Below the pieces are notes generated by a model. That model saw only the letters and a program-made list of their open reading frames with translations, did no database searches and had not been told where the DNA came from. The translations under genes and the position numbers were made by a program. 64,000 nt of DNA, from assembly GCA_003996215.1 (NCBI GenBank), contig QJPP01001735.1:493008-557007 (forward strand), given 5' to 3'. Positions 46,724 through 59,708 of this stretch are shown here, piece after piece. Source of the stretch: Jaltomata sinuosa. Lineage: Eukaryota > Streptophyta > Magnoliopsida > Solanales > Solanaceae. Each line of letters begins with the position of its first letter. Within the stretch, counting starts at the first letter, position 1.

Positions 46724-48829
46724 TGTAACACCCCAGGATCAAACCTAGCTGCTTGACTATACTCAGTAGAAAAAATTCAGAAAAATTCAAGTTTCCAGAA
46801 ACCACGGTCAATATCACAGACCATAGTTTGGAACCACGGTCAAGATCACGGACCATAGTTTGGAACCACGGTTCGTTGTCCCAACCGTAGTTTCAATTTT
46901 TAGAGGACCCTCAGTTTATGGTCCAGGAACCAAAAGTTAAACCATGGACCGTCATTCAGAATCACGGTCCATTCTGTGAACTCGTGGTCCCCTTAATCAG
47001 AGGACCATTAGTTCAAGGCCCACCAAATATGTGTCATACGATGAACCATCATTCAGAACCATGGTCTTTCCTGTGAACTCATGGTTTCCTCAGATCAGAG
47101 AACCCCTTAAGGCTCATGGACAGAACCAAGACTCAGTTGATGGTCCATCATCCAGGACTATGATCCGTCATCCAGGACTACGGTCCGTCAACCATGTCGT
47201 GGTACCTGAGTCGCGATTTTCACCAGTTTTCTTTTAAAATTCCCACGGGTATTTTGGACTTTTTCTTTCTCTTTTAAGGCCTAAGCTACATAATTTTGCT
47301 TAGTCTACGCCTAGTTAATTAGTCAAAATCTACCTAAATCACTCATTCTCCCAAAATCATCAGACAGTTAGAAAGAAAAGGAGAAAAGAGGCGAAAATTT
47401 TCTCTCAAAAAAAAAGCAGAAGGTCTTCTTCAAGCTCAGCCCCAAATTCCAAGGATTTCTCCATAGAATCTCATCAAGGTATGCAAGATTTCATCAATGG
47501 GTTCCTTTCACCCATTGAGTCCTTAGATTCAGTTTAGTTCTTCAATTCTCCATGAATTATTCAGACCTAGGATTCCTAAATCTTAGGGATTCATTGCAAT
47601 TCATATGTATTGCTTATGCAATATAAATTACACGTTTCTTGACAAATTAGCATGGTCACATGTATAGAATTTGGTAACCCTAGCTTGCGTAAAATTCAGT
47701 ATTCATAAGTTATGCTTGCTAGACAAAAAATTCAGACAGTCATGCTTTAGAACTAGAATGCCATCAGTTTCAGTATATGTATGTTGCATTCTCAAAATGA
47801 TTATCAGTATTTATGCTATCCAGTATTTCAACTTATATTTCATTGCTTATGTATTCAGTTGGGAGTAGACTAAGAACCGAGTGGACGAAGGGATGAAGGC
47901 TCACCCACCAGTTTAGGCTGAGACCTTTGGTAGCAGACCTGAGTCCTAGAACTACGACGCCACCATAGGTTCTAAAGGGGTCACCCATTAGATCAGGCTT
48001 GACACCCTTGTCCCTTGTGGATATCAGTTTAGTGGATCCACGTTAGAATTGTTTGTACCCTTGGAAAGGTATGAACACCCTTCAATCCAGTGTTACAGGT
48101 TTGCCCCATAGTTAGCTCAACTTGAGGTATGTCGGTTAATAGTACCTCCCACAGTCATACTTTAATTGCATTGACCATGTACTCAGTATCCATTTCAGTC
48201 ATTCATTTTAGCATATTATATGTTCATGTTAGTACTTGATCACTGTCTCTAGCTTATCTTTCAGTTTATGCTTCAGTATGTATTTCCATGTTCAATATTA
48301 ATATGTTACAGCCTTGCATATATCCTGCATGCTCAGTACATTCAAAGTATTGACACATACTTTTGTGCAACATCATTGTATGATATAGGTTCAGGCGCTC
48401 AGCATCCAGACCGCATTTAGCTTGACTTCCTTTCCAGTCCTTACTCAACATCTTCAGTGGTGAGTCCTTATAGTTCAAGAATGCTAGATATGCTTTTATC
48501 TTTCCGTATTTACATCTTAGTTTCAGATTATTAGAGTTAGCTGGGGGCATGTCCCAACAACTCATATCAGTTAGAGGCTTTCAGACATAGACTAGATTCA
48601 ACTATTGAGTTGTTACAATTTTTTTCCAGACATCATTATACTCTTATTTATATTTATATTCAGACATGTTAGGGATTCTTTCCCATCTCAGATATTTAAA
48701 TGTTTTTATTTTTCCACACAGTTCATATTTTATCAAAAAATTGCCTAGTCATGCCACCATGGGTTAGCTTTGGTCACTTGTGACACTAAGCACCGTATTA
48801 CATCTAGGGGATATCTTCGGGGCATGACA
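46724..48829 (+). repeat. 3' LTR of element K
   Basis: 2106 bp, TGTAACACCCC to GGCATGACA. The dyad array at about 46795-47215 has two extra unit duplications compared with the 5' LTR (near 46800-46870 and 47140-47190). Confidence 0.92.
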
Positions 48830-49522
48830 TCATGTTTCAATTCAAGTGCATGATGTCACTCACCACAAGAGAGAATCCCACTCACAATCATGCAATTTTC
48901 TCAATACAAGGGATTATAAAAGAATCGAGAAAACTCTTACTCTCTCAAAGAAGTTCAAGTACACATGTGTTGAATCATAGGCTTGCCCGTCATGTAAATC
49001 GCCACTAATGTAGAGTGGCAAAGCATGGAATCACTACGGACTTGCAGGTTACGATGTTGGCAAGGGATAAGGCGAGGATTGCATTTGGCTCAAGTGACTA
49101 AACCTCCCTAATGCCCTTTCTTATCATTTTTGAACACCGCTCACATTTTTGAATTTTGACTTCACTTTATTTTTCCCTCACACATCCCAAACTTTTCCTT
49201 TTCAATTTCTATCATTCAACCTCCTTGTAACACCTTTATTTGGTAGCACCCATTCTTTTCTTTTCATTTTGCTCATAGGATTTGAACATTTTGGAGCAAT
49301 TTTCAATTCAACACAAGGTGCTACTTTGAACTTGAAGCGCATTCCTTTTCTTCTCCACGTTAAACATATACACCCCCAAACTTAGGCTTTTGCCTATGTT
49401 GTCATTTCATTTCCCCCCAAACTTAGGCTTTTAGTTGACGTTTTACTTTTAAGCCATTAAGGAGGAAGGGTGCTAAGATAGAGGTTCCAAAAAGGCTAGG
49501 TGTCAGAAAAAGTGCCAATTTT
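48830..49522 (-). other. Interior of element J, right part
   Basis: Non-coding. On the minus strand two AAGTTTGGGGG-type motifs (49373-49383, 49414-49424) follow AGGC/GCCT hairpins exactly as in element F. Beside the LTR the primer-site position reads AAAATTGGCACTTTT, only partly like the tRNA-Asp site. Confidence 0.7.
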
Positions 49523-51006
49523 TGATAACACTCAAAAGTACTCTCCAAGATGGAGGTATCAGCAATCGTTAAGCGAAATAAAATTTGTATTATCCGATAG
49601 GAGTCAGGGTAGATCCCACAAAGAATGGATGACAAGCTAGAGAGATTTTAAGAAAAGATCTCACAACAAGAATGTTTTTTTCAAACAACAAATAATATAA
49701 AAAGAGGGAATTGGGAATCTGTCACAATTCAATTTCCAAATTAAGCAAAGAAAATAAATGCAAGGTGTAACAATAGAGAGAGGACGACTAAGGTTTTGCT
49801 TTCGATGGGACTCTAATAAGGGTCAAGGTACTTGCTTACTTGCCTAAATTCTTACTAAACAACATAAGTAGCATTGGTTTTAGGCATGAAAGTTAATCTT
49901 TCGATCACACGATCATTTATCTAACAACCTTTATTCAAGAACCATTAGTCAAGCATAAAACGACCAATATAAGCTTGGAGAGGTCACACTATTGCTAGTT
50001 TAGACCCTTAAATGGGTGTTTCCGGTGAATTGAGATATTTCTAGTCTCAACCTAAGGAGAATCCCAAGTACCCACTAGTAATTTTACATCCAAAATCTTA
50101 AACCCCTTACTTAAGCAAGAACACAATCAAGTAAAGTAAATCGATATTTGCAACCACTAATTTTATAGTTAAAAAATGATGAAATCACTAGACCCATGTC
50201 ATATTAGAAATTATAAAAACAAATAAGCAAGACCCATCCCTTTTAATCATGTACCCATCATCAACACACCCTTAGACAAGAGACGTAGCTACTCATGCTA
50301 AAGGAAGAAGAAATAATACCCATTGGGAATTCAAATTCCTTTTCATAGAAATATAGCAAGAATCAATATCCAAGTTCTTAATTACAAGCCCAAGGTTGAA
50401 GATTGAGAGAATGTATTAAAATCCTCTTTCTTGCCTTGGGAGAGAAACATGCTTCTAGAGTTCAAAACTATTCAAAAACTATGGAAAATTGTGCCTGAAA
50501 TGGGTTTTAGTAAGTTCCCAATTTGTCATACAAATATTGATAAAAATGGCCTTCGAGAGTCGTGCAGTGCAACGTGTGGTTCACACGTCACATTGTGCGC
50601 GTAACACAACTTCAAAAAACTAAACAAGAGACTTTGGCCGATCTTCAGTCTTTGTACGAAGTGGGGTGTGGTTCACACTAAGCATTGTGCGTGTCGCACG
50701 GGTACTGCACCCCTTACAGATTCTCTTCTCCTTTACAAACTTCATGCGGAGGAGGTGAAGACTGCACCAATGGTTGTGCATGTTGCAGGAGGTCTGCACC
50801 TCAAGGTAGATTCTTCACTTGTTTAGATCAACTTCATACTTTAACTCTGTTTAAGCTCTTTTGAGTTCATTTCCTTGTTATCCATCTTGAACCAAGAGTA
50901 CTTGCATTCATGTCAATAAAGGCTATAAGAACCTCTAAATTTTATTAAAAAATGGTAATAATTCATGATTAAAGGTTCAATGAGTTGGTAGATTACCGAC
51001 TCATCA
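49523..51006 (-). repeat. Right (5') LTR of element J
   Basis: 1484 bp, minus-strand start TGATGAGTCGG at 51006 and end GTGTTATCA at 49523. Dyad array at about 50555-50800. It keeps the 171 bp (49895-50065) missing from the other LTR. Confidence 0.9.
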
Positions 51007-54000
51007 AATACTATCATAGTACCAGTTATGGAGATAGCCCATCCTAAGGCCCATGAGGAGATATATTCTCAGTCCCCTCTAGTTTCTACACTACGTCAGG
51101 AGCCTCTGAGGGCTACAGGAACCCTAACTCCAGCTTTAGTTCTACCTCTAGCTCATCCTATTCAATATTATTAGGATTTTAGGAGCGCAGTGTTCATGTT
51201 GGCACAGTTAGTAGCTACACAACATCAACTAGTTGTGCCAAATATTGTTGGACCTTATGAAGGGCCTGGATGTTTGAGAGTTTTTGAGTTTCTCACCTTG
51301 ATTCCTCTACAGTTTATGGGGGCAGATTGCAAAGAGGACCTTGAACACTTCATTTATAAGCTTCACATGATCTTCTAGGTTATGCATTCCTCAGTGACTG
51401 AGTCAGTTGAGTTAGCAACATTCTGATTGTGTGATTTTGCAATTTTGTGGTACAAGTATTAGGAGAGATCCAGGGCGAGGTGCTCCTCCCCCCACTTATG
51501 ATATCTTTACAGATACTTTTCTATATCAATATTTTCCATGAGAGATTCAGGATACTCAAGCAGATCAGTTTTTCAACCTCAGACAGGGAAACATGAGAGT
51601 GTGAGAGCCTGGGCTGAGATTTGATTCTTTGCCTAGATATGCACCATCATTTGTTGATATGATGCATCATAGGGTATGTCGATTCATGGCATGATTTCTT
51701 CAGACTATATTGATGTACAACTACGATAAATCATGATATGGATATCTCATGGATTTAGGCCTTTGCACAACCCATATAGGAGTTAACATCAACAATATAT
51801 AACTGAGAGGGTCGAGAGAGAGCAGTAGAAAAAGGCTAGGCCTATTAGTTTACAAGGAGAGTTTTATGGTGGTCCGAGACCTCGATATTCCAACAGGCCA
51901 CCTAGGCCTCCACCATAATAGTTCTAGGGTATTAAACTTGATCTTCTATGATAGTCAGACCTAGACGAGGGTTCACAAGTATCAAGCTCTCAACAGAAGA
52001 GGAGTTTAGGCCAGGCTAGGTCAACCGTGTCACATTATGCTACCTGCGGTAGTATGCACTTTGGGAGATGCAGGAAGGTTTCCATACCTTGTTATTCTTA
52101 TGTATAAAAGGGTCATATATGGAGGAACATCCCTACCAGAGATTAAGGTGGTATGAGCCAGTAGACCGGGTCAGTAGCAAGTTCTTTCTCATCAGCACAT
52201 TCTATGAGGCATGGACCCCACACTTCAGCAGGTAGAGATAGAGGCCGAGAGGGAGCATTTAGGTCTAGTAGTGGTCAAAACCATGCATATGCATTAGCAA
52301 ACCATCAGAATTCAGTATCAGTGCTAGATATTATGACAGGTACATTGAATAATTGCTCTTATTTAGTTTATGGTTTGATAGATTCATGCTCTACTCTGTC
52401 CTATAGTACCCTATTTGTTGCGGGTAAATTCTATGTAGAACTAGAGTTGTTACAACAATCCTTTGTTGTACTTACACTAGTTGGTGAGTCTATTATAGCC
52501 GGAGAGTCTATCGAGGTTACATGGTAGAGCTTGTTGGTCATCAAAACTTTATAGACTTAGTAGATGTAGAAATAGTTGATTTTGACATTATTATAGGCAT
52601 GGATTGGTTACCATCATGTTATGATAATGTCGAGTACTGGACTAAGATTGGTAGATTCCATTTTCTTGGAGAGGCAGTCCAGGAATAGAAAGGCAATGCA
52701 GCAATGTTGAAAGGTAGGTTGATTTCCTATCTACAAGTGAGAAAGATGATTACTAAGGGATGTATTTATCATATTGTTCGAGTTTGAGATGTACACATAG
52801 AACCACCGACTCTTCAGTCCATTCTGGTGGTTGGTAAGTTTCCAAATGTGTTTCTAAATGAGCTTCCTGGTTTTCCCCCAGAGCGAGAAATGTTTTTTTC
52901 CATTGATATGCCACCAGGTACGCAACCTATATTGATTCCTCCCTACAGGATGGATTTCGCTGAGATTAAGCATCTGAAAGATCAGTTGAAAGATTTGCTC
53001 AATAAAGGCTTTATTAGACCTAGTGCTTCGCCATGGGGTGTGCCGATATTATTTGTGAAAGAAAGATGGATCACTAAGGATGTGTATAGATTATTGGCAA
53101 CTCAATAAGGATAATATAAAGAATAAGTATCCCCTACCAAGGATCAATGACTTGTTTGATAAACTGTAGGGTTCTAAGTACTTCTTAAAGATTGACTTGC
53201 GGTCAGGGTACCATTAGGTGAGAGTTTGGGAGAAAGATATTCCGAAGATAACTTTTAGGACCAGATATGGTCACTTTGAGTTCCTTGTGATATCTTTTGG
53301 GTTGAAGAATGACCTAGCAATGTTTATGCACTTGATGAATAGCTTATTCAGGCCGTATCTAAATCCTTTCGTAATTGTATTTTATTGATGATATTCTGAT
53401 ATACTCACATTTAGAGGTTGAGCATGAAGATCATTTACAAGTAGTTCTTTATGTTCTTCGAGATCAAGAGCTTTATGCAAATTTTTCTAAGTGTGAGTTT
53501 TGGTTAAAACTCTGTGACATTTTAGGCCATATTGTATCAGATACGGGCATTAGGGTTGACCCGAAGAAGATTGAGGACATTAAGGCTTGGCCTAGGACAA
53601 TGACTCTGATAGAGGTTTATAGTTTCCTGGGGTTAGCTGGGTACTCCAAGAGGTTTATAAAGGGGTTATCTTCACTTTTGGCACCATTGGCAAGGATAAC
53701 TTAGAAAGCAACTAAGTTCTAGTAGACCAAGGCTTGCGAGCATAGTTTTTAGGAGTTGAAAAACAAGTTGACATCAACACTAGTTGTAGCCTTGCTATAG
53801 GGTTTAGAGGTCTATAATGTGTATTATGATGCTTCAGGTGTTGGGTTTGGATGTGTTCAGATGCAACACGGTAAGGTGATCACATATGCTTCAAGAAAAT
53901 TAAGGAAGCACGAAAAGAACTATCTAACCTATGATTTAGAGTTTGATGTAGTTCTGCATGCATTGAAGATCTGGAGACACTATTTGTAAGGCGTTCATGT

Positions 54001-55730
54001 TAATATCTTCACATATCATAAGATCCTCCAATATATCTTTAGACGAAAGGAGTTGAATTTGCGACAATGTCAATGGCTTGAGTTACTGAAAGACTACAAC
54101 GTGGATATCTTATATCATCTAGGGAAGGCGAATATGGTAGCCAATGCCTTTAGCCACCAATCTATGGGCAGTTTATCGTATTTAGGAATTGACAGGTGGG
54201 ATTTAACCCAAGAGTTTCATTAGTAGCTAGTTTGGGAGTCATATTATTAGAGGTAGGTGATAATAGGGTCACATTTTAGAATATAACAGTGTCATCTCTA
54301 GTTGCAGAGGTGAAATAGCAGATGTATGAGGATCTTAGTCTAGTAAAACTTAGAGGAAAGGATTAGTAGCAGGAGTCTTTATCATTTCAGGTGACAAGAG
54401 ACAAAGTCTTGAGGTACAGGGATCAACTTTGTGTTCCAGATATTACAAAACTTCGGAAGCAAATTATGGTAGAGACATATCATTCTCGTTATTCTATTCA
54501 TCCAGGTTTGATGAAGATGCACCATGATATTATAAAGATTTATTAGTGGCACATGATGAAGAAGGAGAATGTTGAGTTTGTGGCACAACTTCCTAACTAT
54601 CAGTAGGTAAAGGTTGAGCACTAGAAGCCTGCCAGGCTAGTTCAAGAGATAGCCATTCCTTTGTGGAAACCGAAAGAAATTAATATGGATTTATTACACA
54701 GTTACCCTGATCGCGATATAAGTTTGACTCTTGTAGGGTAATTCTTGATAGGCTGACAAAATCATCCCACTTGTTACTAGTCAAGACTACTTTCATAGCC
54801 GAAGACTATGCAGGGCTATACATTTGAGAGATTTTTATGCTGCATGGTGTCCCAGTATCTATTATCTCTAATTAAGGGGCACAATTTACCACTAACTTTT
54901 AGAAGTCTTTCTAGAAGGGACTTGGGACGCATGTTATTCTCAGTATAACTTTTCACCCTCAAATAGACATCCAAGATGAGCGCACAATTTAGACGCTCAA
55001 GGATATGTTACGGGTGTGTATGGTAGACTTCAGAGAAAGTTGGGATGATCACTTGCCTCTTATTTGAGTTTGTGTATAATAATAGTTATCATTCCAACAT
55101 CAAGATAGCACCTTATGAGGATTTGTATAGGAGGAAATGCAGATCTCCTATTAGATGGTTCGAGGTAGGTAAATCAGGGTTGGTTGGACTCGACATAGTA
55201 CAACAGATAGTGGAGCAGGTCAAGCTTATTCGGGTGTAATTTTTGACAGCTCAAAGCCACCAGAAGTCATACTTAAATGTGCGATGAAGGGACTTAGAAT
55301 TTTTTTGTTAATGATTGGGTGTTGTTAAAAGTCTCTCCTATGGAGTTATGAGATTTGACAAGAAAAGAATTCTTAGTATGAGATTTTTGGGCCATACTGT
55401 ATCCTTCAGAGGGTAGGACGAGTAGCTTATAAGCTAGAGTTTCCTTCGGGGCTAGAGTCTGTTCATCAAGTCTTTCATGTATCGATGTTATGGAAGTGCA
55501 TAGGAGATCCATTTAGGGTTGTTGCATTGGAGGATATTTAGATTTCACAGGACTTGCCATACGAGGAAACTCTAGTTGCAATACTAGATCGACAGATCCG
55601 TAAATGGAGGACCAAAGATTTGGCTTCCATAAAGGTATGATAGAGGAATAAGAACATCGAAAAATTTACATGGGAAGCCAAAGATTATATGAGATCCAGA
55701 TACACACACCTATTTCGAGCACCAGAATGA
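51007..55730 (+). pseudogene. Element G gag-pol polyprotein, main part
   Basis: Heavily decayed. Gag remnants are VFEFLTLIPLQFMGADCKED and KLHMIF. The zinc region is YATCGSMHFGRCRK (about 52040). The protease active site is reduced to LIDSCSTLSYST (about 52375). RT parts are FSIDMPPGTQPILIPPYRMD, YFLKIDLRSGYH and, after a frameshift, [10 protein letters not shown] (about 53380-53410). RNase H has [13 protein letters not shown] and [12 protein letters not shown]. Integrase keeps the first Asp region, but the second reads IISN instead of IISD. GKANMVANAF and SPIRWFEVGKSGLVG are recognisable. The C-terminal chromodomain-like part (ILDRQIRKWRTKDL, FTWEAKDYMRSRYTHLF) ends at TGA 55728. It is more decayed than K, in line with being an older host. 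Confidence 0.88.
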
Positions 55731-55999
55731 TGATACTAGAGGCTGAGGTGAGTTACTCCATTCAGTTACAACTTTTTATTGCAATTGTGATTTGATTCAG
55801 ATAGTTGTTTATAGAGCGACTATCTTGTAAGTATGTTGTATCGCCCTATGAGGAATCTTGGTTTGGATTTTCTGCATTTCAAGTTTCTTGGTAGCCCTAT
55901 TTATAGAGGAGATTCTGCTGAAATTTTGGCAATTCCTTAGGACTTAGCCGTGTGAGTCTTATTCTCATTTGAAGATGAATGTTTCTAAAGGGTGAAAGA

Positions 56000-58456
56000 T
56001 GTAACACCCTGCCCATTTGAACAATTTAATCAACCCATACTTTTAGGGTGAGAATAAGAGTACATAATATGTTAGGAAGGATGTTTTACAAGGTATTATA
56101 ATCACACAATGGTCATATGTTAAATTTTGAAGTCAAGCAAGTTGTGAAATAAAAGTTGGCAAAAGTTATCGTAAGCTACTTTGATAAATTCTCTAAAATT
56201 TAGGCAAAATATCTTGGAGCTTTTCTCTCAAGATATAAAGATTTAGAGGGCTCTGCAGCCTACCAAATCAAATATCTACGAGTATCGTTTCCAACACATA
56301 AAACTGTTCATCCATATGACTTCATAATAGAGAGATATTTGCATTTTCGTGAGACTACTCAAGCAGACATGTGAAGTGGGTCCAAGGTCGGTGGAAGGAT
56401 ATATATATATATAACCATTTCTCCTTCAGTTTTCTTCATTTTTTCCACGTACCCAGCTTAGAAAAACTAGATAAAATTACTCCCAAAATACTCCATTAAT
56501 CCTTGTGATCTTATCTTGGAGGTTTTGTGAAAGTTGCTCTATGTTGCGAGCTCGTCATCTTGGTATAGTTTTGCACTGTCAAATTCATGCTATAGATTTG
56601 GGGGTGTTGTGGTAGCAGAGTATTGTCCCTAGAGGGTGTTCTTGGTGTTGTTTCAAGGGTGTATAGCAAGGTAAGAATGTTCTTTTACTGGTTTATAGCT
56701 ACTTTAGACCTCAGGTAGTATTTTACGGTTGAAATCTGTATCTTTTGGCAGATTGTCGTGGTGCCTTATATTATTGTGTGTTGATTAATATCCTACCATG
56801 TGGTTGTATTATGTGTTTGCAGGAATAAATTAGTAGGCTACATAAAATAATCGAAAAAGATTTGTTAAGGCTATTCTCTTTTTTCGGCATGATTACTTAA
56901 AGCTAAGAAGCAATGCACCAAGATTATTATCGTTGATGTACTCGTAGACATGATTGCTTGTTGTTGGCTACTCGAGTTGTTATATTCCCCTACCTTTTTT
57001 GGGATTCTTATTTTGTTAGTAGCATCCATATGTTAGACACTTCTTAGAGACTATTCATATTGGTTTCTTATTGCTGAATTACTCACCTTTAAGCCACTGG
57101 ATTGTTTATTATTTCCCTCTAGGTTGTTATGGTTAGCCGTAGAAATGTGACTTTTGCCTATGGGGCTATGTACAACTTGACTAGGGTTATTCACATAAGT
57201 GAAAGCATATGGGTTATTCCAATAGCATTCGGGTCTAATATGAAGCCAATGGGCTATTATGGTTACCTATAGGGTTATATTAAGGCCTGTTCACTTACGA
57301 CCTACTCGATTGCCTAAGAGGGATACATGTTTTTGCCTATGGGGCTATCTTGATTTCTAAGGGGGATATGAGATGCCACTAGGCTATATCGATGCCTAAG
57401 AGGGCTATAGGATGCCTATGGGGATATTAGAAGATAGTGATTATCTTTGGGGCTATATAAAAATGCCTAAGAGGGATATTAGGAAATACAAAGTGCCTAA
57501 TGGGATACTGTGACATAATGGTGGCCTTCAGGGCTATGTGTAGAGCGACTGAGAGGCTATTGAGATATAATGACTGCCTATGGGGCAAGGGGACTACCGA
57601 TAGGGGTATATAGACTGAATTAGAACCTTTCAGGCTTATGAGGGCCCAAGTAGGTGGTCTTGTTTGTTGTTTGCACCTGCTGAGCTTATGGGGGCTCGAT
57701 TAGGTTATTTTTTTTATTATTATTGATTATCTATGATCTAGGAGAAGATAGGTATGATCGGTTATCTTTGACTATCTAATCTAGATGTTTTAAGCAATTC
57801 TTCGCAGTTATTATCTCACTTTACATACCCGGTACATTATCTTGTACTGATGCCTCATTTCTTGGGAGTGCTGTATTCATGCCTGCAGGTACCGACAGAT
57901 AACCAAATGGACATTTCTAGTAATATGGTTGAGTTTCAGTAGGTTGTCTAGCCCCTTTCTTCCAGAGCTGCCAGAGTTCTGGGGTTTGTTAGCTTTTCCT
58001 ATAAATAGCTTTTGAGTAGGCTGGGGCCCTTTCCCGGCTAAGCTTTACTACTCTTAGAGGCTTGCATACTTTGGGTTGTACAGATTACACTATTGACCGT
58101 GTTGGCCTCGTTGTGTTATTCTTTTAGCACAACAACCTATTTGACTTTATCATATATATATATATATAAATATATATATGCTCATTTTATTTGTTTTTAT
58201 ATAACATGTTGGCCTCAATAACCTATGTAGAGTTTAGTTTTTGTTCAATATGAATTGCTGGGGTTTGTTGAGTTATTATAGGTTTTGTTGACAGGGGCCT
58301 TGTCGGTCGAGGGCTTATTTTTAAGTCGAGATATACTTGTTTGTTTCATTGATTTTGTGGTTGATATTCTGCCGCTAGCATAGTTATCCAGCAAGGGTCG
58401 AATCAGGCCTAAGTTGGCATTAGGTGCTAATTATGTCCCTAACATGGGGTATGACA
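56000..58456 (+). repeat. 3' LTR of element G
   Basis: 2457 bp, TGTAACACCC to GTATGACA, preceded by polypurine AAAGGGTGAAAGA. Contains the GCCTATGGGGCTAT-type array at about 57110-57620 and a TA dinucleotide run near 58150. Confidence 0.9.
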
Positions 58457-59708
58457 TATGAAACATAACTGATGTGAAAAGGACAACCGAAGAAATAATA
58501 ATCATAGCATATAAAAAAATCAAAGAATTCATACATCATTAGGTTTACCTTAACATTTGTCTTTTATCATTCATTAGTTCATTATGGGAGGTTCTTCATT
58601 AATCGATATAATCCACCATGTATGTACATAAAGTATGATTTCCATCGATCAGCTAATCCATACAATACGTATCAGGGTATGGGACATACAAATCATGTTT
58701 AGCTAGGATAGGATCCATAATAATCCACCTTGGGTATCATAGAGGCTTCTCCCGAACTAATAGAATAATCCAAAACCTATGTTGGTATACGTAGTTTTGG
58801 TCTCTACTCATGTAGATGTAGGCCTTCTTGATTATCAATACTACGCCTACTTCTTTACATGGTGAAGATTAACTGGTAATCATAGTCATCTTAAAATATC
58901 ATAAGCATATCATATTCAAGATATCATGGTTAGCATATCGTATTCATCATGTTATCAGAAAACTATAAGGTTTCTCTTTTTGAAGAAAAATCATATCTCA
59001 AGTAATCCATACATTATCATGGAAGAAAATTGTAAAGCTCATAGAATAATATTATAATGATCACATAAAGAAAAACATACGAGTACATGGTGTTCGTATT
59101 GAATCTACAGAAATAAAAGCATTGATTTTGTACTTAACCTACTTATCTCACAGAGGAGATTTTATGGTGTCTGAATAACATAGCACAAGTGAAGAACAAG
59201 GATGTTCTTGCATATGAGATAACCTTACATACCTTGATCTCTCCTAAGTCATAGATAAAAATATAAACTTTGATGAAGAACGTTCAAAACTCTAAACTTG
59301 AACCTTTTGAGAAGAATTTCTCCAAAGATCCTATGATCATAGGTAGGAATCACATTAAGGATTTTTATATGTGTGTTAGAAACATGGAATACTTAGATTT
59401 GCATAGGAGGTTTTACCTTAACATAGGTCAATGTTGAGAGGAGTAGAGAGCCATTCTAAGGCTCTCAAAGTTGAAGAATAAGTAAAACTATCATGAAAAC
59501 TCAGACTTGGTCATATATATAGACTTGATACTGGACTTGGGGTTTTGTGCATCATGGTGCCCATCTTGATAACCCTTACTACGATGCAAAGCATGCTACA
59601 ATGAGCTTTACTATGATGGGAATCACATTACGATGCTCATTACGTCCCACACTTGGCCAAAATTTTCAATCAAACTTTTCCTAATACCCTTTATTGCGGT
59701 GCGGACTC
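58457..59708 (-). repeat. LTR H, right part
   Basis: Continuation of the LTR begun at 34626. No coding. Near its promoter end (59530-59660) it has its own dyad words, ACGATGC/GCATCGT-like (TTACGATGCTCATTACG). It is cut on the right by element L, so the LTR start is missing. Confidence 0.6.

Larger units (their letters stand above)
39528..48829 (+). mobile_element. Element K: full-length Tekay/Del-like chromovirus
   Basis: 9.3 kb with two LTRs, an intact primer site, gag-pol in normal order with a chromodomain-like tail, a polypurine tract and a perfect target duplication. It is the youngest insertion of the nest by position, but its polyprotein is broken many times. Confidence 0.93.
39523..48834. 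repeat. Target-site duplication of element K
   Basis: TCATG at 39523-39527 and 48830-48834, directly outside the LTR ends TGTAACACCCC and GGCATGACA. Perfect 5 bp. Confidence 0.93.
37825..51006 (-). mobile_element. Element J: F-family deletion derivative, split by K
   Basis: Two LTRs of the F family, in minus orientation, enclose only about 1.07 kb of own interior (39153-39527 plus 48830-49522). That interior matches the last kilobase of element F. It has no coding capacity. It inserted in gag of element G; flanks GATAG and AATAC agree at only three of five bases, so the duplication is not clear. Confidence 0.82.
35147..58456 (+). mobile_element. Element G: chromovirus with nested insertions, 23.3 kb
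   Basis: Two LTRs of about 2.4 kb flank a degraded gag-pol (gag start 37784; remainder 51007-55730). The interior is expanded by elements J and K inserted in gag. Without them G is about 10 kb, normal for Tekay/Del-type elements. Confidence 0.9.
35142..58461. repeat. Target-site duplication of element G
   Basis: TATGA at 35142-35146 and again at 58457-58461, directly outside TGTAACACC and ATGACA LTR ends. Perfect 5 bp. Confidence 0.92.

Noticed and set aside
37820..51011. Target duplication for element J
   Set aside because: Flanks GATAG and AATAC match at only three of five bases, too weak to call.
55294..55512. 72-codon minus-strand ORF in G
   Set aside because: Antisense to the integrase C-terminal region of the G polyprotein.
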